Shown: positions 16,416 to 25,621, counted from the first letter of the stretch. The stretch: 54,897 bases of DNA from Bacillota bacterium (GCA_022793795.1 JAAWDM010000006.1:1-54897), one strand, 5' to 3'. The notes: generated by a model not told the origin, from the letters alone. Translations and numbers: made by a program.

Positions 16416-16616
16416 GTAACCCGGTTGGGCAGGTTTTCATAAAGAAAACGCGGGTTTGGTGCTTTAGTCTAAGTGGGCCCTGAGACTGAAGCCAGAGACG
16501 CCATTGTCAGGAGGACATGGCAGCCCTTCGGGCGACAATCCAAAACTTGATTTATGTCTGTAAAATGCAGACCCAGCGGAATGGATTCCACTGGTAAAAA
16601 CATGGAGGTAAATATA
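16416..16616 (+). ncRNA. Structured flagellin mRNA leader with GGA-loop hairpins
   Basis: The 200-base leader folds by eye into successive hairpins. AACCCG/CGGGTT (16418-16423, 16451-16456) encloses GTTTTC/GAAAAC. GCTTTAGTCT/AGACTGAAGC (16461-16470, 16483-16492) is a 10-bp stem. GCCATTGTC/GACATGGC (16500-16508, 16514-16521) presents the loop AGGAG. GCCC/GGGC follows, then GGAA-TGGA-TTCC (16578-16589), and finally the ribosome site GGAGGT (16604-16609). A GGA in a hairpin loop plus a second one at the ribosome site is the arrangement CsrA recognises in the hag leader of Bacillus; csrA and fliW are in this locus. No riboswitch consensus known to me fits the upstream hairpins. Confidence 0.6.
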
Positions 16617-18494
16617 ATGAGAGTACAACACAACATCATGGCGATGAACGCCTATCGTAACTACACCAACAATACCAAGGCATTAGCTAAGAATCTGGAA
16701 AGACTGTCTTCTGGTTATCGTATCAACAGCGCTGCTGATGATGCTGCTGGTCTGGCTATCTCTGAAAAGATGAGAGCACAGATCACTGGTCTTGACGCTG
16801 CACAGAAGAACGTAAAGGACAGCCAGTCCCTGGTTAAGACTGCAGAGGGTGCAATGCAGGAAATTCAGGACATGTTAAATCGTATGAACTACCTGGCAAC
16901 TCAGTCCTCCAACGGTACTTATGACAATGAAGTAGACCGTGCAAACCTGCAGAAGGAAGTAGTCGCATTAAAGACTGAAATCGACCGTATCGCAGAGTCC
17001 GCAAACTTCAACGGTCTGCAGCTGTTAGACGGTTCCATGACTGAAAAGGCAGCAAGCAACATTCTGACTGACGTTAAGGGTATCGACAGAATGTTACAGG
17101 ATGTCATCGGAAATGGTGAAAAGCCAAACGAAGTAGTTGGTGAAAAGACCATTCTGGATAAGGGAACTACAAGTAATGCAGTAAAGACTAAGGTTACTTT
17201 CGACTTTAACGGACTGGGCGGAACTATCGTAGGCGGCGCTAAGGGCGATACTACTACACAGCCAAACCTGGTATTAGACATTAAGATCGGTAATGAAACC
17301 AAGCGTGTTACCATCAATGGAGCTAAAGGTACAGCAGGCGCAGCAGGCGCAGATACAGACGTAACCGGTCAGATGGTTGCTAAAGCGTTAGAAAACGTAT
17401 TAAAGGGATCTACAGACGGCGGTGTTACAGCTGGAACTGCTACAACCTGCACGATTGACGGTATCGACTATACCATCGACACTGCTGCTAATGGCAAACT
17501 GGAACTGACCATGGTTAACGATCCTGTTACCGAGGAAGAGACTACCGCTAACCTAGACATAAAGGTATTAAAATCTGATACAAGTTCTGCAACTTCTGTT
17601 CTGAGCGGTTCCCAGACTGCTGGCGTACAGGTAACGGCTGGTAAGGTTGCAGGTACTGCACAGAGAGCCAACACCATCTTCAGAATCGATGCATCCGACA
17701 TTCGTGACGGCGCTAAGATTACCATCGGCGATAAGACTGTTATCCTGAAGGTTGGCGCTGCTAGCAATACCGTACAGGGTGCTGCTAATGCTATCGTAGA
17801 TTTAAGCGATATGGAAGAAGGCGCTGTAAATATGGACGTAGTTCTGTCCAGAATCAGCGAAGGATTTGGTACAGCAGCAATTACTGATGCCAATGCTAAG
17901 GATGCTACTGGTGCTGCTGTAACCGTAGGTCTGACTGTAGGTGTCAGCGATACTTCCCAGGGTTATCCTTATGGTTTGACTGTTCAGCGTACAGATACTG
18001 GTACAGCTGCTGATGATGCAAAAGCCGTTTACAATAGCATGGAAAAACTGGGTTCTATCTTCAAGATGGAATACACTGTACACAACGAAGCTACGAAGGC
18101 TCTGTCCATGCAGATTGGCGATACCAGCGCTGACTACAATCAGATGAAGCTATCCATCAGAGATATGCATGTAGATTCTCTGGGTATTGCAGACATCGAC
18201 ATCAGCACTCAGGAGGGCGCACAGGCTGCGATCGACGTAATTAAGAATGCAATTAACCTGGTATCCGAGACTCGCGGCGATTTAGGTGCAGTATCTAACC
18301 GTCTGGACCACACAGCAAACAACCTGTCCACTATGGCAGAGAACCTGCAGGATGCAGAGTCCACCATCAGAGATACCGATATCGCAGAAGAGATGATGGC
18401 ATACACCAAGAACAGTATTCTGGTACAGTCTGCACAGGCAATGCTGGCACAGGCAAACCAGATTCCGCAGGGCGTACTGCAGCTGTTAGGCTAA
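16617..18494 (+). CDS. fliC: Flagellin
   Basis: The 625-residue filament protein has conserved ends and a long variable middle. N-terminal D0/D1: RVQHNIMAMNAYRNY, LERLSSGYRINSAADDAAGL, AISEKMRAQI. C-terminal D1/D0: TRGDLGAVSNRLDHTANNL, RDTDIAEEMM, LAQANQIPQGVLQLLG. Residues about 165-505 form surface-exposed D2/D3-type sequence rich in T, A, D and K, larger than the compact 270-400-residue flagellins of many Firmicutes. Codon use is biased to CTG/GTA and strong ribosome loading (GGAGGT, ATG 16617), as expected for an abundant protein. It is driven by sigma-28, has a likely CsrA-controlled leader, is followed by a terminator and then by the lysine methylase that probably modifies it. Confidence 0.97.
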   Translation: MRVQHNIMAMNAYRNYTNNTKALAKNLERLSSGYRINSAADDAAGLAISEKMRAQITGLDAAQKNVKDSQSLVKTAEGAMQEIQDMLNRMNYLATQSSNGTYDNEVDRANLQKEVVALKTEIDRIAESANFNGLQLLDGSMTEKAASNILTDVKGIDRMLQDVIGNGEKPNEVVGEKTILDKGTTSNAVKTKVTFDFNGLGGTIVGGAKGDTTTQPNLVLDIKIGNETKRVTINGAKGTAGAAGADTDVTGQMVAKALENVLKGSTDGGVTAGTATTCTIDGIDYTIDTAANGKLELTMVNDPVTEEETTANLDIKVLKSDTSSATSVLSGSQTAGVQVTAGKVAGTAQRANTIFRIDASDIRDGAKITIGDKTVILKVGAASNTVQGAANAIVDLSDMEEGAVNMDVVLSRISEGFGTAAITDANAKDATGAAVTVGLTVGVSDTSQGYPYGLTVQRTDTGTAADDAKAVYNSMEKLGSIFKMEYTVHNEATKALSMQIGDTSADYNQMKLSIRDMHVDSLGIADIDISTQEGAQAAIDVIKNAINLVSETRGDLGAVSNRLDHTANNLSTMAENLQDAESTIRDTDIAEEMMAYTKNSILVQSAQAMLAQANQIPQGVLQLLG

Positions 18495-18539
18495 TCCAAT
18501 TAGGAATAGAGATTCAAATAGGGATTTCGAAGAAACGAT

Positions 18540-18572
18540 GGGGAGACCGGGAACGTCCGGCCTCCCCTTTTT
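18540..18572 (+). terminator. Terminator after flagellin
   Basis: GGGGAG-CCGG pairs with CCGG-CTCCCC around a 6-base loop, followed by five T. The methylase starts 29 bases later, so it depends on read-through or on a promoter I do not see. Confidence 0.88.
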
Positions 18573-18600
18573 AAGAGTAAAAGAGGATGGAGGAATTTCC

Positions 18601-19821
18601 ATGAGTAAGGGATATGACGTTTCCGTTGGTACAATATTACGACCGACCTTCTATAAAGAATTTGCATGTATTGGAAAGGCATGTAAAAATACTTGCTGCG
18701 CAGGTTGGAACATTAGCTTTGATCGAAAGGACTATCAAAAGATAAAAAAGGCTATGGAAACGCCGGCTCTAGCCAGTGCATCTGAAAAGACGATGAGGAG
18801 ATTACGTCCAAAGGACGAAGGACAGAATGGAAATCTGTTTGCAGAATTTGTGCTGAATGAACAGGCAAGATGTACTTTGCTTAGCGAGGAAGGTCTTTGT
18901 AGATTGCAGCTTACCTGTGGAGAAAAGACGCTTCCCCATGTGTGCAGAGTATTTCCAAGGCTAAAGGGATATACGCCGGCTGCTGTGGAAGAATCTTTAT
19001 CACCTGGGTGTGAGGTGGTATTACAGTTATTGTGGGATAAAAGAGAAGGCATCGATTTCGAAGAGATTCCTCTTGGAGAAGAACAGCAGATTACTGCAAA
19101 GGATGTTCCAGCCATTCGGGTAGCCTTTGGAGCGATTCGTTCCGTCTGTATCGATGTGTTACAGGACAGAAGCCTAAAATTATCCCATAGACTATTGGTC
19201 CTCGGTATTCTTCTGAACAAACTTTTGGAGCAGGACTGGGAGACGCCAGATATAGAGGGATGGCTGGGCCTGTGCCATGGAATGATCGGTAATCCCGATG
19301 TAGAGGCAGCTTTGGAGACGCTTAGCGGGAACAGAAATCTGTTTCTTACCAATAATAATAAATTACTCATGCAACTGATTACAGGAGACCAGTATCATTC
19401 GCTGGTGGAGCTGGTACGAGCTTTGACGGTAGCGATCAATAGAGAAGAGGAGAGTATTGTTCTGGACAGCGCTCTTTATGAGGCGCATCAGAAGTGGTTT
19501 GATAAAAAGTTTTCTGATCTGGATTACTTCTATGAAAATTTGCTGGTGACTGTGTTCTTCAACTTGTATCTTCCGCGTTTAGATTCCAAAGAGGAGCTGT
19601 GGAAAGGATATGTAAATCTGTGTAACCTCTATAGTTTTTATCGGTTTGCGTCGGTGGGGATATGTGACGAAGGAACAGAAAAAGGAGACTTGATTCAGAT
19701 TTTGACAAAGGTCAGTCGCCTGCTTCTTCATGACAAGGCTGGCCGAATGGCTCTTTGTGAGGAATTCTTCGAAAACGACAGTGCAAGTCTGGCACATATG
19801 GCCATCTTGGTTAGCGAGTAA
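18601..19821 (+). CDS. fliB: Flagellin lysine-N-methylase
   Basis: The 406-residue product carries the FliB head: PTFYKEFACIG, then the cysteine cluster CIGKACKNTCCAGW, followed by CTLLSEEGLCRLQ, CRVFPR and SPGCEVV. The cysteine set suggests a bound metal or Fe-S cluster. FliB of Salmonella methylates surface lysines of flagellin, and its position directly behind a lysine-rich flagellin supports the same job. ATG 18601 has GGAGG 7 bases upstream. An upstream open frame to 18538 runs through the flagellin terminator and is not coding. Confidence 0.88.
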   Translation: MSKGYDVSVGTILRPTFYKEFACIGKACKNTCCAGWNISFDRKDYQKIKKAMETPALASASEKTMRRLRPKDEGQNGNLFAEFVLNEQARCTLLSEEGLCRLQLTCGEKTLPHVCRVFPRLKGYTPAAVEESLSPGCEVVLQLLWDKREGIDFEEIPLGEEQQITAKDVPAIRVAFGAIRSVCIDVLQDRSLKLSHRLLVLGILLNKLLEQDWETPDIEGWLGLCHGMIGNPDVEAALETLSGNRNLFLTNNNKLLMQLITGDQYHSLVELVRALTVAINREEESIVLDSALYEAHQKWFDKKFSDLDYFYENLLVTVFFNLYLPRLDSKEELWKGYVNLCNLYSFYRFASVGICDEGTEKGDLIQILTKVSRLLLHDKAGRMALCEEFFENDSASLAHMAILVSE

Positions 19822-19868
19822 AAGGTGAGAAATTTTACATAGCTATGGTTGTCTATGCGGAATTTTGC

Positions 19869-19897
19869 TTGCATGAGGGTATGGTTTATTATATAAT
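19869..19897 (+). promoter_or_regulatory. Sigma-A promoter of the YlqG/FhlB/PilZ operon
   Basis: TTGCAT (19869-19874), 17 bases, TATAAT (19892-19897), with GGGAGG at 19925-19930. Confidence 0.7.
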
Positions 19898-19938
19898 TTA
19901 GGAAAGTATGCATGGATAGAAAGAGGGAGGTATGATGA

Positions 19939-21378
19939 ATGCCTAATTTGCTAGGTGTAACCAATCCGGTTCCAGGGCATGACAGTTCTAATATCAATCG
20001 AAGTCTGCCGGTTACACCGGGTGATCCGAGAATACAGAATGCGGCGGATCCCAGCAGGGTTAGCAGGCCGGATAATCGGACGGAACGGCAGGATTCCGGT
20101 GATTCCACAGGCCCTGGCGGCGCTTTACGATATGACAGCAATTTTCAGGCTTTCTTACAGAAGTTGGTGGATACGCCGGCTCTTAGAGAAACCTTATATC
20201 AAATATTGACAGAGAATCAGTCCATCGTCTCTTCTGGTATGGATGAGGGCGTTTCAGGAGAAATAAGCGCTCTGATGGAAATGCTTAAGATGGATGAGGG
20301 GCAGCTTTTAACTTTTTTGACCAAACAGCTAGGGGGAGGCAGCAGATTTAGCGGGCCTTTGTTTACGTTGCTTCGGGAAGCTTATGCCCAGAGTCAGTCA
20401 GAAGGTGTGAGAAACGATATTCTCCAATTTCTGAAACGATACGGGGATTATACTTCATCTCAGCATATCGAAGGGAATCTGATGCGAACTCTTACCAGGC
20501 TTTCCGGTTCGATTCCCGCCACTTATGGAAATCAGCTTCTTACTATGATTCAAAAGCTAGAACAGCATTTCGCATCTGCAGATAGGGCTGGAGCTATGAA
20601 GCTTTTACAAGGAACTATCTTGCCGTTTTTGGCTGGATATACGGAGAAAACTCACGATATGGGATTGCCGCGCAGCTTGATTTCTCTACTTGCCTTGGAC
20701 ATCAGCCGTTATGAAAACGGCTCAGAAGAGGGACTCCTTCAGGCATTTAGACAGCTAGGCGCCCACGGAACGTTGCGAACCAGGTTAAGCGGTTTAATCA
20801 GCGATGAAGCGCTGCTGAGATATATTCAAAATACAGATTTTGTCCGAGGACCTCAGGAAAATCATTTTGCCAACCAGCTGATGGCTACAGCCATGCGGGC
20901 CCTTAGTGGTGAGGCTGGCGTAGAGAAGCAGGAAGCATTTCGCCAGATTTTATCAGCCTTCCTGATTAATGAGAGTGTATATATGCCGTTAAATCATACC
21001 ATTATTCCGATGAATTGGAATGGAAAGCTGATGTTTTCAGAACTTTGGGTAGACCCAGATGCAGAGGGAAATCTACGGAAGGGCGGCTCTGAAAAAGATA
21101 ATACCATCAGGTTTCTGTTCAAAATAGATATTCAGGGGCTAGGCTTCTTTGACATGGTATTGGGTTATCGGAAGGATGTGGTAGAACTTCTCATTTCCTG
21201 CCCAGAACAAGTGGCTAGCCACGGGACCATTGTACAGAGAGAATTGGTTCGTATTTTAGAGGAGAATGGTCTGAAATCCAATGGAGTACAGATTCAGAAG
21301 ATGAACAGAGCCTTGACTATTTCTGCTGTATTTCCAAAAATCTTTGAAGGAGAAAAGAGTATCAATGTCAAAGTATGA
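19939..21378 (+). CDS. YlqG-like, FliK-related protein (tentative)
   Basis: The 479-residue protein begins with a Pro/Ser/Asp-rich disordered stretch (residues 1-65), then a long helical middle and a C-terminal domain (about 350-479) with MFSELWVDPDAEG, FLFKIDIQGLGFFDMVLGY and VRILEENGLKSNGVQI. That C-terminal pattern resembles the hook-length/export-switch domain of FliK and of Bacillus YlqG. The next gene encodes a free FlhB C-terminal domain, as in the Bacillus ylqG-ylqH pair, which supports the assignment. Role by inference: export-gate substrate switching or ruler. ATG 19939 is placed by GGGAGG 8 bases upstream; two ATGs just before it are out of frame. Confidence 0.55.
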   Translation: MPNLLGVTNPVPGHDSSNINRSLPVTPGDPRIQNAADPSRVSRPDNRTERQDSGDSTGPGGALRYDSNFQAFLQKLVDTPALRETLYQILTENQSIVSSGMDEGVSGEISALMEMLKMDEGQLLTFLTKQLGGGSRFSGPLFTLLREAYAQSQSEGVRNDILQFLKRYGDYTSSQHIEGNLMRTLTRLSGSIPATYGNQLLTMIQKLEQHFASADRAGAMKLLQGTILPFLAGYTEKTHDMGLPRSLISLLALDISRYENGSEEGLLQAFRQLGAHGTLRTRLSGLISDEALLRYIQNTDFVRGPQENHFANQLMATAMRALSGEAGVEKQEAFRQILSAFLINESVYMPLNHTIIPMNWNGKLMFSELWVDPDAEGNLRKGGSEKDNTIRFLFKIDIQGLGFFDMVLGYRKDVVELLISCPEQVASHGTIVQRELVRILEENGLKSNGVQIQKMNRALTISAVFPKIFEGEKSINVKV

Positions 21379-21700
21379 TTCTACTGGTGTTTCTGCTGGA
21401 CGGGCGGTGGCTCTTCGATATGACGATAGCGCCAGCGCTCCTGTGGTGGTGGCTACTGGGTCTGGTTATTTAGCGGAACGAATCGTAGAGGTGGCAGCCG
21501 ACAATGGAGTGCCAGTCTATGAGGATAATTCTCTTGCAACAGTGCTATCACAGTTGGAACTGGGGCAGCAAATACCAGATTCGCTGTTTCAGGCCATTGT
21601 AGAGATTTATGTATATTTTTTGAATTTTGACCCCAATGACCCAGATAAAGCTCGTCGTATGCGCGAGGAGACCATGAGAGAGAAGGGAGAAACCACATGA
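21365..21700 (+). CDS. FhlB: free FlhB C-terminal domain protein
   Basis: The 111-residue product aligns with the cytoplasmic switch domain of FlhB: AVALRYDDSASAPVVVATGSG, AERIVEVAADNGVPVYED, LATVLSQLELGQQIPDSLFQ and AIVEIYVYFLNFDP. It has no membrane part and no NPTH self-cleavage motif; the domain begins just after where the cut would be, as if permanently in the switched state. Homologues are Bacillus YlqH and FhlB. ATG 21365 overlaps the end of the upstream gene, with AAGGAG inside that gene. The full-length FlhB is at 35580. Confidence 0.85.
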   Translation: MSKYDSTGVSAGRAVALRYDDSASAPVVVATGSGYLAERIVEVAADNGVPVYEDNSLATVLSQLELGQQIPDSLFQAIVEIYVYFLNFDPNDPDKARRMREETMREKGETT

Positions 21701-22272
21701 AGCAACGCTATTTAATTTTGGGACCAGGGCAGGTTCCCATAGCAAGGGCGCAGCTGTTGTCAGAAGCTGGAGTAGAGCCAATGCGTTTTGAAGTGCTGGA
21801 AAATAAGGCGGAGTTAGTGGAGGCACAGAAAAGCATATGTCTTTTGTGCATGGATGACGATGCATTGACCATGATGGGAGATGTGGCATACCGCAGAGGG
21901 GATGAAGTTGTAGTAAAACCCGGAAAAAAATTGGGTGCAGAGACACGTCAGAACCTGAGAGTGCCAGCCGATTTTGAGACCGTTATCTATCCAGTTTCAA
22001 CCAGCTGGAGAGGACAGCGGCGAATTCAAAGCGTGGATTTGAGCTGCGGTGGTATCGCTTTCTTTTGCAATGAAGAAATGCAGAAGGGAGAGGTCATTGA
22101 AGTGGTACTGCCTATCGTACAGGCCATGCTTATCATTCATGCAGAGATCCTTAGAGTACGGCCAGAGGCAGACGGCAGATTTTTTTATGCAAGTAAATTT
22201 ATGGACCTGATAGAAGACGAGGATGCATTCTTGCGTCAGGCTGTATTTTCCATCCAGATTGGAAATAAATAA
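21697..22272 (+). CDS. PilZ domain protein (c-di-GMP effector)
   Basis: The 191-residue product has a C-terminal PilZ domain (about residues 84-180) with both nucleotide-binding motifs: RQNLR (RxxxR) and DLSCGG (DxSxxG). The 80 residues before it contain a partial YcgR-like sandwich (GDEVVVKPGKK). It should bind cyclic di-GMP and relay it, in a flagellar setting most likely to motor braking or export. It overlaps the FhlB gene end by 4 bases, so the three genes are one operon. The sigma-28 promoter of fliD begins 14 bases after its stop. Confidence 0.88.
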   Translation: MKQRYLILGPGQVPIARAQLLSEAGVEPMRFEVLENKAELVEAQKSICLLCMDDDALTMMGDVAYRRGDEVVVKPGKKLGAETRQNLRVPADFETVIYPVSTSWRGQRRIQSVDLSCGGIAFFCNEEMQKGEVIEVVLPIVQAMLIIHAEILRVRPEADGRFFYASKFMDLIEDEDAFLRQAVFSIQIGNK

Positions 22273-22285
22273 TTGGATTTATCTC

Positions 22286-22313
22286 TTAACCGTAGGCTAT
22301 AAATGGCCGATAA
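22286..22313 (+). promoter_or_regulatory. Sigma-28 promoter of fliD
   Basis: TTAA (22286-22289), 16 bases, GCCGATAA (22306-22313), an exact -10 consensus. The leader contains a hairpin GTGC-ATAT/ATAT-GCAC (22337-22358) before AAGGAG. Confidence 0.85.
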
Positions 22314-22379
22314 AAATAAGAAGAGATATTTGAATGGTGCATATGAAGCATATAGCACGGTGAAAAGGAGCGATGAATT

Positions 22380-25196
22380 ATGGCGTCTATTAATAGTGTG
22401 AGCAGCAGCAATCTTAGCAGTCTGTATAACAGTGCGAACACCATTAGCGGGCTTGCTAGCGGGCTGGATACAGAAAGCATGATTGAGCAGCTGGTAAAAA
22501 GTTATTCTACCAAGATTACCGGTCTTCAAAAAAAGAGTACAAAACTTGAATGGCAGCAGGAAGCATATCGAAGCATTATCTCTAAGATGACAGCTTTTTC
22601 TAATAATTATACTTCCTATACTTCTAGTACGAACCTGCTTTCGTCTGGCTTTTTTAACAGTGCAGTCAATATGCTTTCTCAAGGTAAAAATGCAGAGTTT
22701 GTAAGTGCAACCGGCAAGACTTCCAGCGATGTGAGGATAAACGGAGTCAGTCAGATTGCTAAGGCTGCTCGTTATGAGACGGCGGGAAATCTAAATGTAG
22801 GCGATGGCAGAAGGGTTTCTGCGGATGGAAGTGTGGATTTGACGGGCAACATTGAACTGAGCACTTTGTCCGGCAGTTTGACCTTTACATATGGAACCAG
22901 ACAGGTCAGCATAGATTTTGGCGAGTTGGAGATCATCGGTGAAAACGGCATGTCCACGGAGGCGAAGGCTCAGGCTTTAGCGGATGCTATCAAAGAAAAA
23001 CTTGGTGAGCAGACCATGTATGATAGCCAAGGGCAGGCGGTGGCCGCCAGTGAAAAGATACGTGTCACTGTGGAGAACGGCGCAGTTCATTTTTCTGATG
23101 GAGCAAACGCCGGAAACTCGGTATATATCAGCGGAGCCACAGGCGCCATTAAGGATACCCTAGGGATTAAGACCAGCGGGAAAGAGGTAAAAGAACAGAA
23201 ATCCATTGGAATGAGCGGCGTCAGCGTCAGCCAGACTGGCACCACTGTAGAACGGCTTTCTGGCAAGACCATGACCTTTAACCTTAACGGAGTGAGCAAG
23301 AGTTTCACCATGCCGACCATTGAGAAAAAAGAGGACGGTAGCTATGATTTTACCATAAACGGAAAGACCAGTCAGGTCAAGGCAGAGGATTTGGCAGACC
23401 GATATGTGAACGTTTTGCAGAGCCAGTTGGATAAGGCTTATGGAACAGGTAAGATTCAGGTGTCCAATTTAGCGTCTGACAGCCAGGATGGAAATTTGCA
23501 GCTTTCCTTTGCTCTTTCGGAAACCGGTTCCAGTTTAAGTCTAAGCGGTGTGGGCAGCGAACTTTTGGGACTTAAGAATGCCACCACCAATCTGAATGTG
23601 GGAAAAACTTTAAAGGACCTTCTGGGAGACGATATGGGAGGCTTGACTTCTCATAAGATAGAGGCGGAAGGCGAAGTGAAGAATATAAACGGTAAGTATT
23701 ATGATGCCAAAGGCAATGAGGTGAAAGTCCTCTATGATGATGGTAAATATTATCGTGTAAATAAAGAGGGCGAATATTTGGAGGCTTATGATTTTGTCCT
23801 CAACGGGCAGACCATCGGACAGTATACCAAGGATACCACCTTGGATACGGTAATGGCCAACATTAACGCTAACAGCGAAGCTGGCGTAAAGGTGACCTAT
23901 TCCAACACCACCCATTCCTTCCTGTTCTCCAGCAATGAAACTGGAGCGCAGAGTAAGATTGAATTTGGCGAGGGATTGGCGCAAACCATGTTCAGCGGCA
24001 GCGAGAAGAGCACCATAGGCCAGATTGCAGCAGGTGGAAGCTGGGGCGACGGTAGCGACACCAAGACCTTGGAAGTTACTGTGGCTGGCAGAACCATTAA
24101 GGCCAGCAATATCGGTGTAAATCATACGGTCGAGGAATTGATTGATGCAATCAATGCAGACCCAGGCGCTGCAGCGGATGGCATTACGGCTTCCTATGAT
24201 AGAGCAAACAATAGAATCGTGTTTACCAAGGATGGAATAGAACAGGAAGCTGTTTATGGAAAGGATGATACCCTCGGAGCCATGTTCTCGGCACAGCAGG
24301 GCGCTGACGCTAAATTCCAGGTGACTGTCAACGGTAAGACCATGGAGATGAGCCGCAGCACCAACAGTGTGGAACTCGACGGTATGACTGTGACCCTGAA
24401 GAACACCTTTAATGAGACTTTTGATCCTAAGGAAGAGGCAGTTACCTTTACTTCTAAGGTAGATTCAGATAAGATTGTAGACGCCGTCAAATCCATGATT
24501 ACGGATTATAACGAAATCATGAAGGACATTAAGGAACAATATGGTACGCTTCCATATAAGAACACCGACGGTACATACGGCAAAGACCCGCTTACTGACG
24601 AGGACATGTCGACCATGAGCGAAAGCGCCATTGCGGCATATGAGAAGAAGGCAAAACAGGGAATCCTGTTCAATGATAATATGCTTTCCACCCTGTATCA
24701 GAACATGAGCCGGGTATTCCAGCTTTCAGGTAAGGATGGAGCCACAATGAAGGAAATGGGCATTACGGTGAACTTTTCCTTGTCTGACGGTACCATGAAC
24801 GTGCAGTTGGATGAAAACAAGTTGCGTACCATGCTGGATAAGGATCCAGATGCGGTGAAAGACCTGTTTACAAGAACCACGGCAAACGGCGCTCCGTCCA
24901 ACGGTATCATGACCAATTTGAAGACGCAGCTTGACAGGTATGCAGGACTTACGGGAGCCAGCAAAGGTCTGTTGGTACAGAAGGCAGGTACGCCGTTGAA
25001 TACCATGTCCATGATATCCAATGAACTGCAGAATCAGATAGATAATATCCAAAAGCAGATTGAGAAATGGCAGGATAAGTTAGCCGACCAGGTGGATAGC
25101 TATACCAGCAAGTTTACGCGTTTAGAGCTTTTAATCAATCAGATGAACTCTCAGAGCGCATCTCTGGCCGGCTTAATGATGGGTGGCCAGCAGTAG
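22380..25196 (+). CDS. fliD: Flagellar filament cap protein FliD (HAP2), large form
   Basis: The 938-residue cap protein is about twice the usual 450-550. The N-terminal FliD domain starts ISGLASGLDTESMIEQLVKS followed by LEWQQEAYRSI. The C-terminal domain has the pattern LKTQLDRYAGLTGASKGLL and coiled coil NELQNQIDNIQKQIEKWQDK. Between them are several repeated Ig-like modules with FLIN-type motifs (YDFVLNGQTIGQYTKDTTLD; VEELIDAINADPGAAADG; FTINGKTSQVKAEDL), which explain the extra length and would be exposed at the filament tip. It begins a five- or six-gene unit with FliS under sigma-28. Confidence 0.93.
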   Translation: MASINSVSSSNLSSLYNSANTISGLASGLDTESMIEQLVKSYSTKITGLQKKSTKLEWQQEAYRSIISKMTAFSNNYTSYTSSTNLLSSGFFNSAVNMLSQGKNAEFVSATGKTSSDVRINGVSQIAKAARYETAGNLNVGDGRRVSADGSVDLTGNIELSTLSGSLTFTYGTRQVSIDFGELEIIGENGMSTEAKAQALADAIKEKLGEQTMYDSQGQAVAASEKIRVTVENGAVHFSDGANAGNSVYISGATGAIKDTLGIKTSGKEVKEQKSIGMSGVSVSQTGTTVERLSGKTMTFNLNGVSKSFTMPTIEKKEDGSYDFTINGKTSQVKAEDLADRYVNVLQSQLDKAYGTGKIQVSNLASDSQDGNLQLSFALSETGSSLSLSGVGSELLGLKNATTNLNVGKTLKDLLGDDMGGLTSHKIEAEGEVKNINGKYYDAKGNEVKVLYDDGKYYRVNKEGEYLEAYDFVLNGQTIGQYTKDTTLDTVMANINANSEAGVKVTYSNTTHSFLFSSNETGAQSKIEFGEGLAQTMFSGSEKSTIGQIAAGGSWGDGSDTKTLEVTVAGRTIKASNIGVNHTVEELIDAINADPGAAADGITASYDRANNRIVFTKDGIEQEAVYGKDDTLGAMFSAQQGADAKFQVTVNGKTMEMSRSTNSVELDGMTVTLKNTFNETFDPKEEAVTFTSKVDSDKIVDAVKSMITDYNEIMKDIKEQYGTLPYKNTDGTYGKDPLTDEDMSTMSESAIAAYEKKAKQGILFNDNMLSTLYQNMSRVFQLSGKDGATMKEMGITVNFSLSDGTMNVQLDENKLRTMLDKDPDAVKDLFTRTTANGAPSNGIMTNLKTQLDRYAGLTGASKGLLVQKAGTPLNTMSMISNELQNQIDNIQKQIEKWQDKLADQVDSYTSKFTRLELLINQMNSQSASLAGLMMGGQQ

Positions 25197-25237
25197 TCAG
25201 CAAGAGATTGGACAAAACAGATGAGGAAGGGGATTCC

Positions 25238-25621
25238 ATGCAGACCAATGCAAATCAAGAATACAGACGTCAGATGATTATGAATATGACACCGCAAGAG
25301 TTGCTTCTTACGCTTTTGGATGAGCTGAAAAAGGATGCAAAGATTGCAGAACTTCGTCTGGAACGGGAGGAGTTTCCGGAGTTCGAAGAGGCTATCGACC
25401 GGTGTAAGGATATTATAAGCTATCTGGACGAAACCTTGGATAGACAGTATGAAATCAGCCATGAGCTCCACAGGATGTATGAGTATTTTGATTATCAACT
25501 GATTCGAATCAAGATTGGTAGGAATAAAGAAGCCCTTGTGAACTTGCGTCCTATGTTTGAGGAATTGCAGGATGCCTTTAAAGAGGCTGACAAGAATAAT
25601 GCTGCTGCCAGCGGAAAGTGA
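25238..25621 (+). CDS. fliS: Flagellin export chaperone FliS
   Basis: The 127-residue four-helix bundle has the FliS layout: QEYRRQMIMNMTPQELLLTLLDE, then CKDIISYLDETLDRQYEISHELHRMYEYFDYQLI and an end helix. FliS binds the C-terminal helix of flagellin and prevents premature polymerisation. The QANA-like first helix reads QTNANQEYRRQM. ATG 25238 is preceded by GAGGAAGGGG. It is directly downstream of fliD, the usual order. Confidence 0.92.
   Translation: MQTNANQEYRRQMIMNMTPQELLLTLLDELKKDAKIAELRLEREEFPEFEEAIDRCKDIISYLDETLDRQYEISHELHRMYEYFDYQLIRIKIGRNKEALVNLRPMFEELQDAFKEADKNNAAASGK

Noticed and set aside
16416-16500. Cyclic di-GMP riboswitch in the flagellin leader
   Set aside because: The conserved GEMM core sequences are not present; only unexplained hairpins are seen.
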